Origin: Streptomyces fuscichromogenes
GTDB lineage: Bacteria; Actinomycetota; Actinomycetes; Streptomycetales; Streptomycetaceae
Direction of reading: 5' to 3'
Assembly: GCF_014645815.1 (NCBI RefSeq)
Contig: NZ_BMML01000032.1
Location: 1 to 64,000, forward strand
Length of the DNA stretch: 64,000 nt
The notes under the pieces were generated by a model. The model was not told where the DNA came from. It made no database searches and saw nothing but the letters and a program-made list of their open reading frames with translations. Numbering within the stretch: the stretch's first letter is position 1; each line of letters begins with the position of its first letter. This document shows, one piece after another, positions 17,490-26,204 of the stretch. The translations under genes were made by a program, and so were the position numbers.

Positions 17490-17601
17490 TGGAGCCTGCG
17501 TGGTGTGAGCTGTGGGATTGCCTCGATGAGCCGGTAGCCAGTCGGTGAACTGCTGCACCGGACCGCCGTGAGATTGGCGATCCGGGCTCGGTCGGGAGCG
17601 T

Positions 17602-17970
17602 TCAGGCGTGGGTCGGCTTCTTCTTGTGGTTCTTGAGGAGGCCGACGCCCGCTCCGAGCGAGACGAGGCCCATCACGGTGGCGACCGCTATGCCTTTCAC
17701 GCCGTCGAGGGCGACGGAACAGGTCGTGGCCACAGCCGCGTTGAACAGGAACAGGAACCACAGCACCGGCCTGGACGCGACGAAGTCCCTCATCCGCTGC
17801 TGCTTCATGAGAACGGTGCTCGCCACGAGCGCCACGACCATCCCGCCGGCGCTGACCAGATTCTTCTCCGTGCCCTCGAATACCGCTCCAGCGGCGATGG
17901 AGACACCGATACCGGCCGTGAACACGAAGAACAGCAGGAGAAGGGAGAAGACCGACATCTGCTTTTTCAT
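17602..17970 (-). CDS. Small membrane protein, paralogue of 18536-18952
   Basis: A 122-residue protein with four predicted hydrophobic segments and a basic C-terminus (KNHKKKPTHA). A block LWFLFLFNAAVA and a later MGLVSLGAGVGL are shared, in the same order and spacing, with the divergent protein at 18536-18952 (LWFLFLFNAAAAA, MGLVSLGALGGL). Both also have a central segment with GG(M/A)V.AL.A. The family is unknown to me. ATG at 17970 has GAAAGG about 10 bp upstream. A function in the cell envelope is inferred from topology only. Confidence 0.75.
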   Translation of the reverse strand: MKKQMSVFSLLLLFFVFTAGIGVSIAAGAVFEGTEKNLVSAGGMVVALVASTVLMKQQRMRDFVASRPVLWFLFLFNAAVATTCSVALDGVKGIAVATVMGLVSLGAGVGLLKNHKKKPTHA

Positions 17971-18156
17971 GGGGGTGCCTTTCAAGTGCGGGATGCGCGT
18001 GGGGAAGAGATGACTGTGAGAGGCCACTGCGGGGCTCGGCCTTGCCATGTCACGGCCTCGCAGAGATAGGTAGGGCGAGCGGATCAGCGCCGCCGGAAGG
18101 CGCCGCGGCCCGATCGGAAGGAGGCGGGTCTCCAGGTCGGAATCGGCTACCGCACC

Positions 18157-18262
18157 AGCCTCTTGGATCGTCGGCCCTGTGTCGTCATGCACGTGCACGC
18201 GGTTGGGGCCGGTGTCAGAGCACGAAGAGGAACGCTGTTTCCTCCTCCTCAGGTACGAGATG
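18157..18262 (-). repeat. Dispersed leader sequence, decayed copy
   Basis: On the minus strand it begins TACCTGAGGAGGAGGAA and later reads CATGACGACACAGGG and CAAGAGGCTGG. The plus strand at 31405-31505 begins TACCTGAGGAGGAGGAA and has CACGACGACATCGGG and GAAGAGGCTTGA in the same order and spacing. The copy at 31.4 kb keeps an open frame (ending VHDDIGWPFEEA); this copy is interrupted by a stop. Both precede a membrane protein gene. Origin unknown. Confidence 0.55.
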
Positions 18263-18402
18263 CCGTCTCCCGACCGAACATGATCGTTTGGTTTTCGCTG
18301 GTCAGGCATGGCTTCTTGGGTCAGTTCACGCCTTGTCATCGACAGGTGTCGTGACCATGGCCGATTCGGCCAGGTCGGCTGACGCGCAAGACGGGCTCAG
18401 CT

Positions 18403-18426
18403 CGTGGTGTAGCCGGCTACACCACG
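18403..18426. promoter_or_regulatory. 24-bp perfect palindrome
   Basis: Each arm is CGTGGTGTAGCC or its exact complement, with no spacer. It lies 110 bp before the GTG of the membrane protein at 18536. Size and symmetry fit a dimeric regulator site, such as a TetR or GntR type; no regulator gene is adjacent. Confidence 0.6.
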
Positions 18427-18535
18427 GGTTCGGGAGTGCACACCCTCGTGACGGTGAACGGCTGCCGGGATCGTTGTTCGGAGTTCGAAGGGGCCTTTGC
18501 CCTGGCCAACCTGATCCCGTCCGAAGGAAAATCCC

Positions 18536-18952
18536 GTGCACTCGTTCCTCGCCCGAGTGAAGTCGTTCTTCGCCAACCTCTTTCTGTGGGCGTTCTTCGT
18601 CGCCGGTCTCGTCATGAGTGGAGCCGCCAAACAGGTCCTGGACGGCAGCACTGAGCAGAGCATTGCTACGTACGGTGGTGGAGCCGTCGCACTGATCGCG
18701 GGCTCGCAGATTGCCCGCAAGCCGAAGATCAAGGCATTTCTGGGGCGGCCGGGCACGCTCTGGTTTCTGTTCCTGTTCAACGCTGCCGCGGCAGCCGGCA
18801 TGTATACGGCCATGGATGGCGTCGACCGCTACGTCGGCTCGGGCATGATGGGCCTGGTCTCCCTGGGCGCGCTCGGTGGCCTCATCGCGAGCAGGCGGAA
18901 GCCGCAGGTCGCGGCGGCACAGCACACCGAGCACGACAGTCCGTGGAGCTGA
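18536..18952 (+). CDS. Small membrane protein, paralogue of 17602-17970
   Basis: A 138-residue protein with four predicted hydrophobic segments: residues about 12-30, 47-62, 74-92 and 101-118. A short basic stretch SRRKPQ and an acidic tail follow. It shares LWFLFLFNAA and MGLVSLGA with the divergent neighbour. GTG at 18536 is preceded by GAAGGAAA at good spacing. The protein family is not recognised and no enzymatic residues stand out. Confidence 0.78.
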   Translation: MHSFLARVKSFFANLFLWAFFVAGLVMSGAAKQVLDGSTEQSIATYGGGAVALIAGSQIARKPKIKAFLGRPGTLWFLFLFNAAAAAGMYTAMDGVDRYVGSGMMGLVSLGALGGLIASRRKPQVAAAQHTEHDSPWS

Positions 18953-19153
18953 AGCCCACAGACGAGGAACGCTTTTCGCCGAGTCGCCTTCCGCCCGCGG
19001 CAGCCGTCACCATCCGGTGAAGGGGACTCTGCGGGCGACTCCTGAACAGGGTTGCCGGAAAGGTCTCGCCGACGGTGTCGGAGCCCGACGGCACCCCGCG
19101 GCGGGTCGCCGCGTCGAATCCCTCGGCAGGCTCACACCACGTGGATCGTGGCT

Positions 19154-19834
19154 CTAGTAGGTGGCCCTGCCGCCACTGATGTCGTACACCGCACCCGTGG
19201 AGAAGCTGACCCGGTCGGAGGCGAGGAACGCCACCAACTCGGCAACCTCCTCAGGCCGGCCTATGCGCCTCATGGGTATGAGACCGGTGATGTGCGCCAG
19301 AACGTCGGGTGACGTGCTGTCGTTCATCGGTGTGGCGAAGACCGCCGGTGTGATGACGTTGACCAGGACGCCGCTGGTCGCGAGTTCCTTGCCGACCGAC
19401 TTGGTGAGGGCGATGACGGCTCCCTTGGAGGCGGAGTAGGGGGCCAGGTTGGGATTGCCGTCCTTGCCCGCCATGCTCGCGAAGTTGACGACCCGTCCCC
19501 AGCCCCGCTCGCACATGCCGGGAACGAATACACGCATCGTGTTGACCGTGCCCAGGACGTTCACGTCCAGGACGCGGCGCCACTGTTCGACCGTGGTCTC
19601 CAGCAGGGGCCGGTTGGGGCCGACGACACCGGCGGAGTTGACCAGGATGTCCACATGGCCGATGTCTTCGGCCACCCGCCGCAGGGCTTCCTCGTCGGTG
19701 ACGTCGGCGCTGACGTCGGCGCCCTTGAGGTCGAGGGTGATCACCTTCAGCCCCTCGTCCCGCAGGAGCTGGGCGGTAGCCGCTCCCAGGCCGCTGGCGC
19801 CGCCGGTGACAAGTGCTGTCCTGACGTGCATCAT
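19154..19834 (-). CDS. Short-chain dehydrogenase/reductase of the sugar-acid cluster
   Basis: A 226-residue classical SDR. The cofactor motif TGGASGLG lies at 10-17, with NSAG near 66-69. The catalytic residues are S120, Y133 and K137 (APYSASKGA). The acidic residue after the second strand (TLDLKG) suggests NAD preference. GGAGAC precedes the ATG at 19834. It lies 38 bp after the FAD/Fe-S oxidase in the same direction. A role as sugar or 2-keto-3-deoxy-acid dehydrogenase is inferred from the cluster. Confidence 0.87.
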   Translation of the reverse strand: MMHVRTALVTGGASGLGAATAQLLRDEGLKVITLDLKGADVSADVTDEEALRRVAEDIGHVDILVNSAGVVGPNRPLLETTVEQWRRVLDVNVLGTVNTMRVFVPGMCERGWGRVVNFASMAGKDGNPNLAPYSASKGAVIALTKSVGKELATSGVLVNVITPAVFATPMNDSTSPDVLAHITGLIPMRRIGRPEEVAELVAFLASDRVSFSTGAVYDISGGRATY

Positions 19835-19872
19835 CTGTCTCCTTGTGATCGTGAGGTAGTGCTGTGGACCGG

Positions 19873-22722
19873 TCAGGTGCCCGGCGGCCGGGTGACGGCC
19901 TCGAGGACTTCCAGCAGGTGCCGGTAGGGGTGTCCGGTGGCTCGGGTCATACCGAGTTCGCAGGTGCGGTTGACCGACGCGTAGGCAGCGGCCTGGTGGT
20001 GCGACACGGCACGGGCCTCGGAGCTGGTCGCGGACGCGGTGAGCTCCGGGTGGAGCAGGCCTCGGTCGCCGGCGAAGGCACAGCAGCTCCAGTCCTCGGG
20101 CTGTACGACGGCTTCGGCGACGGCTCCGGCGACACGGAGCAGCGCAGGGTTGAGTCCGAGCTGGGTGGAGGAGCAGGTCGGGTGGACGACGATGGACGGG
20201 ATACGCCGGGCGGCCGGCAGGCGGGGCAGCACGGTCCGGTCGACGAAGGCGACCGCGTCCACGATGTCGAGGCCCTCCTCGGCCAGCATGCGGGCGAGCC
20301 CTTCGGTGCAGGACGCGGCATCCACGACGACCGGCAGCGCGCCTTCCTCGGTGGCCTGGCGCAGTACCGGGACGACCTTGTCGCGCATCACGGCGTAGCC
20401 GTCGGTGAGTCCCTTGGACTTCCACGGCGTACCGCAGCACAGCGAGGCGATGGAATCAGGGACCCGGACGCTGATGTCCGCCCGCGCGCACAGCGCGAGG
20501 AACGCATCGTGGACACCCGGGCTCTCCTCGGGGTCGGCGGGACCGAACAGGGTGGAGATACAGGCGGGAAAGTAGACGGCCGCGGGGGCCCGCGTGGGAC
20601 GCGGACGGCGCGGCGATCCGCCGCGGGGGAGTTCCCTTGAGTAGGCGGGCACCGCGTCCGCGTCCAGCAGGGCCCGCCCCACAGCAGTGATCGCGCCGGG
20701 CAGCGCGGCCGGCATGCGGCGGGCAGCGGTCAGGGCGTGGGAGGCCGCGCGGGTGGTGCCGTCCCAGTGCCGGGCGGCCGACGCCCCCAGCTTCTGCTCG
20801 ACGGGCCGTCGCTGTTCGGCGCGCAGTCGGCGGGTCAGGTCCCCCGTGTCGATGAGGACGGGACAGGCCGTCCGGCACATGCCGTCGACGGCGCAGGTGT
20901 CCACGGCGTCGTACTGGTACTCCTCCTCCAGACGGGTGAGCAGCTCACTGTCGCCGGCCGCCCGGGCGCGGGCGATCTCGCGGCGCAAAACGATTCTGCG
21001 GCGGGGACTGGTGGTGAGGTCCTGGCTCGGGCAGACAGGTTCGCAGTATCCGCACTCCACACACCGGTCCACCTCCTCCTCGACGGTGGGCGTCGACTTG
21101 AGGTGCCGGATGTGCACGGTTTCGTCGTCCGTGATCAGGACACCGCGGTTGAGGACACCTTCTGGATCGATGAGGCGCTTGATCTCGCGCATGACGTCGT
21201 GGAGTTCGGCGCCGTACTGACGACGCAGATAGGGAGCCATGATGCGTCCGGTACCGTGCTCGGCCTTCAGCGTGCCGTCCTGGCCCAGCACGAGGTCGAC
21301 CATGTCCTCGGTGAACGCCAGGTAGCGGTCGAGGAGTTCGGGCCGGTCGAAGTCCTCGTTGAGCAGGAAGTGGATGTTGCCGTCCTTGGCGTGGCCGAAG
21401 ATGACGCTGCCGTCGTAGCCGTGCCGGGTGAAGAGCTCGGTGAGGTCGGTGCAGGTGGGGAGCAGCCGGTCGACGGGGACGGCGATGTCCTCCAGCAGCG
21501 CGGTGGTGCCCGAGGGGCGGGCGCCGGCGACCGCGGTGTACAGGCCCTTGCGGATGTGCCAGAGGGCTGCCCGTCTCTCCGCTTCGCTGCTCAGGGTCGC
21601 CGAGGAGACCAGCGGGAGGTCGCTCAGGACGCTTCGGCTCTGTGCGATGAGCTCGGCGAGTGCTTCGGGGGTCCGGTGCTGGTGCTCCACGAGCAGCGCG
21701 GTGTGCCCATGTACTTCGAGGTCACGGAGTTCCGCAGTCGCCTGCGGGTCACGCTGGGCCACCCGAAGGCTCGTGGCGTCGAGCAGCTCGATGGTGGCGA
21801 AGCCGGCCTCCACCAGCTGCGGGAGGGCGGCTGTGGCCGCGGTCAGATCGGGGAAGAGGAGCAGGCCGGTGGCCGCGTGGGCATGCGTCGGCACGGTGTG
21901 GAAGGTGGCCTCGGCGACGAACGCCAGCGTGCCTTCGCTGCCGATCACCAGGCGGGTGAGGATGTCCATGGGGCGGGTGTGGTCGACGAACGAGTTCAGT
22001 CCGTACCCCATCGTGTTCTTGATGGCGTACAGCCGTTTGATCGTCGCCAGTGAGTCCGGGTTGCCGCGGACGCGGTCGCGCAGCCGGGTGAGGCCTGCGT
22101 GGATGGCGGGTTCCAGGGAGCGCAGCCGGTCGTCGGCGTCCGGTGCGCCGGTGTCGATGACCGTGCCGCTGGGCAGCACCAGCACCGCCGATTCCAGCGT
22201 GCGGTAGGTGTTGAGTTCGGTGCCGCAGGCCATGCCGCTGGAGTTGTTGGCGACGACGCCGCCGATGGTGCAGGCGGTCTCGCTGGCGGGGTCGGGGCCG
22301 AGCTTACGGCCGTACGCGGCAAGTCGTGTGTTGACCGCTCGCACGGTGGCACCCGGCTGCACCCTGACCCGGGCCCCGGCGTCGAGGACCTCGATGCCGC
22401 GGAAGTGACGGCGGGTGTCGACCAGTACCCCGTCGTTGCTGGCCTGCCCGGACAGGCTGGTACCACCCGAGCGGAACGTCAGGCCCACGCCCTGCACGGC
22501 ACTCGCGCGCAGCAGCGCCGCGACCTGCTCCGGATCACGCGGAGTGACGACGGCCTGGGGGACGAGCAGATAGTGCGAGGCGTCGTGGGCGAAGGACAGC
22601 CGGTCGGTGGCGCGTGCGGCGACGGCTCCGGGTACCGCCTGTTCCAGCCTGTCGAGCAGGGCGCGGTCCGTCGGCGGAAGGTGGTGGTTCGCGGGCCGTC
22701 CGTGCGGATCAGTGGGACTCAC
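19873..22722 (-). CDS. FAD-linked oxidase fused to Fe-S/CCG domains (lactate/2-hydroxyacid oxidase type)
   Basis: A 949-residue fusion of a GlcD-type flavin domain and a GlpC/LutA-type iron-sulphur domain. FAD-binding parts are TFRSGGTSLSGQ and TIGGVVANNSSGM near residues 80-165. Two ferredoxin motifs follow near 575-640 (CVECGYCEPVCP and CAVDGMCRTACP). Two cysteine-rich CCG-type motifs lie in the last 250 residues (SLCCGTPWKSKG and CCAFAGDRG). Such proteins oxidise D-lactate or similar 2-hydroxyacids and feed electrons to the respiratory chain. The start overlaps the stop of the dehydratase gene by 14 bp. Lactate is a likely substrate, as the neighbouring FAH enzyme could release it; this is inference. 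Confidence 0.85.
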   Translation of the reverse strand: MSPTDPHGRPANHHLPPTDRALLDRLEQAVPGAVAARATDRLSFAHDASHYLLVPQAVVTPRDPEQVAALLRASAVQGVGLTFRSGGTSLSGQASNDGVLVDTRRHFRGIEVLDAGARVRVQPGATVRAVNTRLAAYGRKLGPDPASETACTIGGVVANNSSGMACGTELNTYRTLESAVLVLPSGTVIDTGAPDADDRLRSLEPAIHAGLTRLRDRVRGNPDSLATIKRLYAIKNTMGYGLNSFVDHTRPMDILTRLVIGSEGTLAFVAEATFHTVPTHAHAATGLLLFPDLTAATAALPQLVEAGFATIELLDATSLRVAQRDPQATAELRDLEVHGHTALLVEHQHRTPEALAELIAQSRSVLSDLPLVSSATLSSEAERRAALWHIRKGLYTAVAGARPSGTTALLEDIAVPVDRLLPTCTDLTELFTRHGYDGSVIFGHAKDGNIHFLLNEDFDRPELLDRYLAFTEDMVDLVLGQDGTLKAEHGTGRIMAPYLRRQYGAELHDVMREIKRLIDPEGVLNRGVLITDDETVHIRHLKSTPTVEEEVDRCVECGYCEPVCPSQDLTTSPRRRIVLRREIARARAAGDSELLTRLEEEYQYDAVDTCAVDGMCRTACPVLIDTGDLTRRLRAEQRRPVEQKLGASAARHWDGTTRAASHALTAARRMPAALPGAITAVGRALLDADAVPAYSRELPRGGSPRRPRPTRAPAAVYFPACISTLFGPADPEESPGVHDAFLALCARADISVRVPDSIASLCCGTPWKSKGLTDGYAVMRDKVVPVLRQATEEGALPVVVDAASCTEGLARMLAEEGLDIVDAVAFVDRTVLPRLPAARRIPSIVVHPTCSSTQLGLNPALLRVAGAVAEAVVQPEDWSCCAFAGDRGLLHPELTASATSSEARAVSHHQAAAYASVNRTCELGMTRATGHPYRHLLEVLEAVTRPPGT

Positions 22723-24421
22723 GGCTCACCTCCGAACCGCTGGAGCCGACGAGGAAATCGAGGTCGGCTCCGGTGTCGGCCTGAAGGACGTGGTCGACGT
22801 ACAGCCGTTCCCAGCCGCGTCGCGGACTGGCGTACGCGGTCACCGTCGCCTCGTCGGGGGTACGGGCCTCCCATTCCTCCGCGGGTACCTCGGCATCGAT
22901 ACGGCGCGCGCCCACGTCCAGGCTGACGATGTCGCCGGTGCGCAGCAGGGCCAGGGGACCGCCGGCCGCGGCCTCGGGGGCCACGTGCAGAACGACGGTG
23001 CCGTACGCCGTGCCGCTCATCCGTCCGTCGCAGACACGCACCATGTCGCGCACGCCCTGGGCGAGGAGCTTCTTGGGCAGTGGCATGTTCGACACCTCCG
23101 GCATGCCGGGGTAGCCCTTCGGTCCGCAGCCCCGCAGTACCAGGACGCTGTCCGCGTCGACGTCCAGATCCGGGTCGTCGATACGGGCGTGGAAGTCCTC
23201 GATGGAGTCGAACACGAGAGCGCGTCCGCGGTGCCTGAGGAGGTGCGGAGAGGCGGCGGCGGGTTTGATGACGGCCCCGTCGGGAGCGAGATTGCCGCGC
23301 AGTACGGCGATGCCGCCCTCGGGGACCAGCGGCGCGGACCGGATGCGGATCACCTCCGGGTCCCAGATCGGGGCGTCGTCGAGGTAGTCCACGAGGGGTT
23401 TGCCGGTGACCGTCAGCGCGTTCTCGTCGAGGAGGTCACGGACCTCGCGCAGTACGGCGAGCAGGCCGCCGGCGCGGTGGAAGTCGTCCATCAGGAACCG
23501 TCCGGCGGGCTGGAGGTCCACCAGGACGGGGACTCGGGAGCCGATGCGGTCGAAGTCGTCCAGCGACAGTTCGACGCCCAGGCGTCCGGCGATGGCCAGG
23601 AGGTGCACGACGGCGTTGGTCGAGCCGCCGATCGCGGCCAGTGCCACGATCGCGTTGTGGAACGAAGCCTTGTTCAGGAACCCGCCGGGCCGTCGGTCGG
23701 CGGACACCATCTCCACGGCGAGGCGGCCGGTGTCGTGGGCGGCTTCCAGCAGCCTGCTGTCGGGCGCAGGGGTGCCGGCGACACCGGGCACCACGGTGCC
23801 GAGAGCCTCGGCCACCAGGGCCATCGTCGACGCGGTGCCCATGGTGTTGCAGTGGCCGCGGCTGCGGATCATCGAGGACTCCGACCGTGTGAAGTCCTCT
23901 TGGGTGAGGCTGCCCGCCCGCACCTCCTCCGACAGTTTCCACACGTCGGTGCCGCACCCCAGCGGGGCACCTCGGAAGGTACCGGTCAGCATGGGACCAC
24001 CCGGCACGACGACCGCGGGGAGATCCACGGACGCCGCCGCCATGAGCAGCGACGGAATGGTCTTGTCGCAGCCTCCCAGCAGGACGACACCGTCGATCGG
24101 GTTGGCCCGGAGCATCTCCTCCGTGGCCATCGCGGCCATGTTGCGCCAGAGCATGGCGGTCGGTCGTACCTGGGTCTCTCCCAGGGAGACGACGGGCAGT
24201 TCCAACGGGATGCCGCCGGCCTCGTACACGCCGTTCCTGACGGAAGCCGCCACCTCGGTCAGGTGCGCGTTGCAGGGGGTCAGGTCGGACGCGGTGTTGG
24301 CGATGGCGATCTGCGGGCGGCCGTCGAAGGCTTCGCCGGGAACTCCTCGGCGCATCCACGCTCGGTGGATGTACGCGTTGCGGTCCTGACCTGCGTACCA
24401 CTGAGCACTGCGGAGGTTCAT
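22709..24421 (-). CDS. Sugar-acid dehydratase, IlvD/Edd family
   Basis: A 570-residue iron-sulphur dehydratase. The three cluster cysteines are present: C50 in DLTPCNAH, C118 in GGCDKTIPS and C191 in GHCNTMGTAS. The family removes water from 2,3-dihydroxy acids to give 2-keto-3-deoxy acids. Its first residues (RSAQWYAG...AYIHRAWM) match arabonate/xylonate/fuconate-type members more than biosynthetic IlvD. ATG at 24421 is chosen as the family start. It is divergent from the IclR gene by 49 bp and leads the leftward operon. Confidence 0.9.
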   Translation of the reverse strand: MNLRSAQWYAGQDRNAYIHRAWMRRGVPGEAFDGRPQIAIANTASDLTPCNAHLTEVAASVRNGVYEAGGIPLELPVVSLGETQVRPTAMLWRNMAAMATEEMLRANPIDGVVLLGGCDKTIPSLLMAAASVDLPAVVVPGGPMLTGTFRGAPLGCGTDVWKLSEEVRAGSLTQEDFTRSESSMIRSRGHCNTMGTASTMALVAEALGTVVPGVAGTPAPDSRLLEAAHDTGRLAVEMVSADRRPGGFLNKASFHNAIVALAAIGGSTNAVVHLLAIAGRLGVELSLDDFDRIGSRVPVLVDLQPAGRFLMDDFHRAGGLLAVLREVRDLLDENALTVTGKPLVDYLDDAPIWDPEVIRIRSAPLVPEGGIAVLRGNLAPDGAVIKPAAASPHLLRHRGRALVFDSIEDFHARIDDPDLDVDADSVLVLRGCGPKGYPGMPEVSNMPLPKKLLAQGVRDMVRVCDGRMSGTAYGTVVLHVAPEAAAGGPLALLRTGDIVSLDVGARRIDAEVPAEEWEARTPDEATVTAYASPRRGWERLYVDHVLQADTGADLDFLVGSSGSEVSRESH

Positions 24422-24470
24422 TCCAGCCGCCTTCCAATAATCGGTACGTTGGTCTAAAGTCTGGAACACG
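24422..24470. promoter_or_regulatory. Divergent promoter and candidate IclR operator
   Basis: The 49-bp gap between divergent genes has TTCCA at 24432 and its complement TGGAA ending at 24466, separated by 25 bp, in an AT-rich context. Both promoters must overlap here. IclR proteins often bind dyads in such gaps, so this is a candidate site; the long spacing makes it tentative. Confidence 0.4.
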
Positions 24471-25295
24471 ATGGAGCATACGCAGAAGTTCGACGGATCG
24501 ACCACATCCGACGGCAACGAATCCGCAGACAGCGACGCAGGACGCCTTGTCGGCTCGGACCGTGTCCTTGCTGTGCTGAAGGAACTCGCCCGCTACCCCG
24601 AGGGCGTGGGCCTCGAAGAGATGACCCGTGTGATCGGCAGCCCGAAACCGACCGTGCACCGGGCGCTCAGTTCGCTGCGCCGGGCGGGTCTGGCCGACCA
24701 GAACGCACGCGGCCACTACCTGCTGGGCGACGAGTTCCTCCGCATGGCCTTCGCCCACCACGAGGCGCGACCCGAGCATGTCCGCATCCGCCCGGTGCTG
24801 GATGAACTGGCGGCTCGGTTCGGTGAGACGGCGCACTACGCCGTCCTCGATGGACACGAGATCGTCTACCGTGCCAAAGTCGATCCGCCGACCGGCGCCG
24901 TCCGGCTGACCTCCACCGTCGGCGGCCGGAATCCTGTCCACACCACCGGCGTGGGCAAACTGCTGCTCTCCCTGCAACTGCCGACATCGGCCGCGGTCGA
25001 GGAGTGGATCGGCGACGAACCTCTCGTCGCGCGTACGCCGAACAGCCTGTGTACGGCCGAGGAGCTGTACCGCGAACTCGAGGTGACCCGGGAGCGCGGT
25101 TACGCCGTGGACGACCAGGAGAACGAAGTCGGCGTCAACTGCATCGCCCTGCCCGTCTACGCAGTCTCACCCACCGTGCCCTCCGGCGCGCTGAGCCTCA
25201 GCGCGCTGACCTACCGCACTCCGCTGGACGTGCTCGTCGACGCGGTGGACGAGATCCGTGACGTGCTCGGTCCACTAGGAAGGCCACACGAGTGA
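24471..25295 (+). CDS. IclR-family regulator of the sugar-acid cluster
   Basis: A 274-residue regulator with a winged helix near 35-95 (GLEEMTRVIGSPKPTVHRAL) and a ligand-binding domain. The ligand domain contains VYRAKVDPPTGAVRL and HTTGVGKLLL, typical of IclR effector domains. The ligand is likely a sugar acid or keto-deoxy acid. Its stop overlaps the start of the lactonase gene (GTGA), so regulator and pathway genes are co-translated and may be autoregulated. Confidence 0.92.
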   Translation: MEHTQKFDGSTTSDGNESADSDAGRLVGSDRVLAVLKELARYPEGVGLEEMTRVIGSPKPTVHRALSSLRRAGLADQNARGHYLLGDEFLRMAFAHHEARPEHVRIRPVLDELAARFGETAHYAVLDGHEIVYRAKVDPPTGAVRLTSTVGGRNPVHTTGVGKLLLSLQLPTSAAVEEWIGDEPLVARTPNSLCTAEELYRELEVTRERGYAVDDQENEVGVNCIALPVYAVSPTVPSGALSLSALTYRTPLDVLVDAVDEIRDVLGPLGRPHE

Positions 25296-26173
25296 AGAAC
25301 GTCATAGCCGCGACGGACGGGAAGTACCAGCTTGCCGAGGGACCCGTGTGGGACGCCCCCCGGCAGCGGCTGCTCTGGGTCGACATCAGGGGCGGGCTCG
25401 TCCTCGAAGGAACCCTCGACGGGGACCGGATCACGGTCACTCAGGAGCACCGTTTCGACGAAATGGTCAGTGCCGTGGCCGCGGCCGAGGACGGCACACT
25501 TGTGGTGGCAGCCCTGCAGCACCTCGTCGTCGTGCATCCGGACGGGACTCGCACGGACGGTCCCCGCGTCATTCCCGCCGGGGCGGGGCGTCGGCTCAAC
25601 GACGGCGGCACCGACCCGGCCGGCCGCTTCCTGGTCGGCTCTCTGCGGCTGGACGGCCGGTCCGAATCCGAGGTTCTCGTCCGCTGGGAGCAGGACGGTC
25701 GCCTCACCCCGCTGGACAAGGATCTGACCATGTCCAACGGCCTCGCCTGGTCCGCGGACGGCACCCTCATGTACAGCGTCGACACCTTGCGGCGGACCGT
25801 GTTCGTCCGCGACTACGACGTCGAGACCGGTGGCGTCGGAGAGCGTCGCGTCCACGTCCAACTGGACGACGGCTACCCGGACGGCATCGTTCTCGACGCC
25901 GCAGGTCAACTGTGGGTGGCGGTGTACGGCGCGGGAGAGGTCCATTGCTACACGCCCGATGGCACCCTTTCGGACCGCCTCGCCGTTCCGGCGCCGCATA
26001 CGACCAGCGTGGCCTTCGCCGGCCCTGATCTGCACACCCTCGTCATCACCACGGCGACCCCGGAAACCGATGACCCGCGCCGGCCCGCCACCCCCGACTC
26101 GGGCCGCCTGTTCACCGTCCGCACCGCCGTCCCGGGGCTGCCGGTCGCCGCCTGGGCGCCCCCCGTCGTCTGA
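25292..26173 (+). CDS. SMP-30/gluconolactonase-family sugar lactonase
   Basis: A 293-residue six-bladed beta-propeller. Metal-binding landmarks are LAEGPVWD at the N-terminus, RLNDGGTDPAGRF near 105 and YPDGIVLDAAG near 195. The enzyme opens aldonolactones with a divalent metal. GTG start overlaps the IclR stop. In the cluster it would hydrolyse the lactone made by a sugar dehydrogenase. Confidence 0.9.
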   Translation: MKNVIAATDGKYQLAEGPVWDAPRQRLLWVDIRGGLVLEGTLDGDRITVTQEHRFDEMVSAVAAAEDGTLVVAALQHLVVVHPDGTRTDGPRVIPAGAGRRLNDGGTDPAGRFLVGSLRLDGRSESEVLVRWEQDGRLTPLDKDLTMSNGLAWSADGTLMYSVDTLRRTVFVRDYDVETGGVGERRVHVQLDDGYPDGIVLDAAGQLWVAVYGAGEVHCYTPDGTLSDRLAVPAPHTTSVAFAGPDLHTLVITTATPETDDPRRPATPDSGRLFTVRTAVPGLPVAAWAPPVV

Positions 26174-26204
26174 CGATCCACCGCACACCTCTGGAGATCC
26201 GCCC

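Larger units (their letters stand above)
17971..18535. other. Divergent intergenic region between the paralogous membrane protein genes
   Basis: No intact gene is seen in 565 bases. It contains a decayed copy of a short sequence also found at 31405-31505 (18157-18262 on the minus strand) and a 24-bp perfect palindrome at 18403-18426. Confidence 0.5.

Noticed and set aside
22607-24457. A 616-codon plus-strand frame
   Set aside because: Antisense to the IlvD/Edd dehydratase with its intact cluster cysteines.
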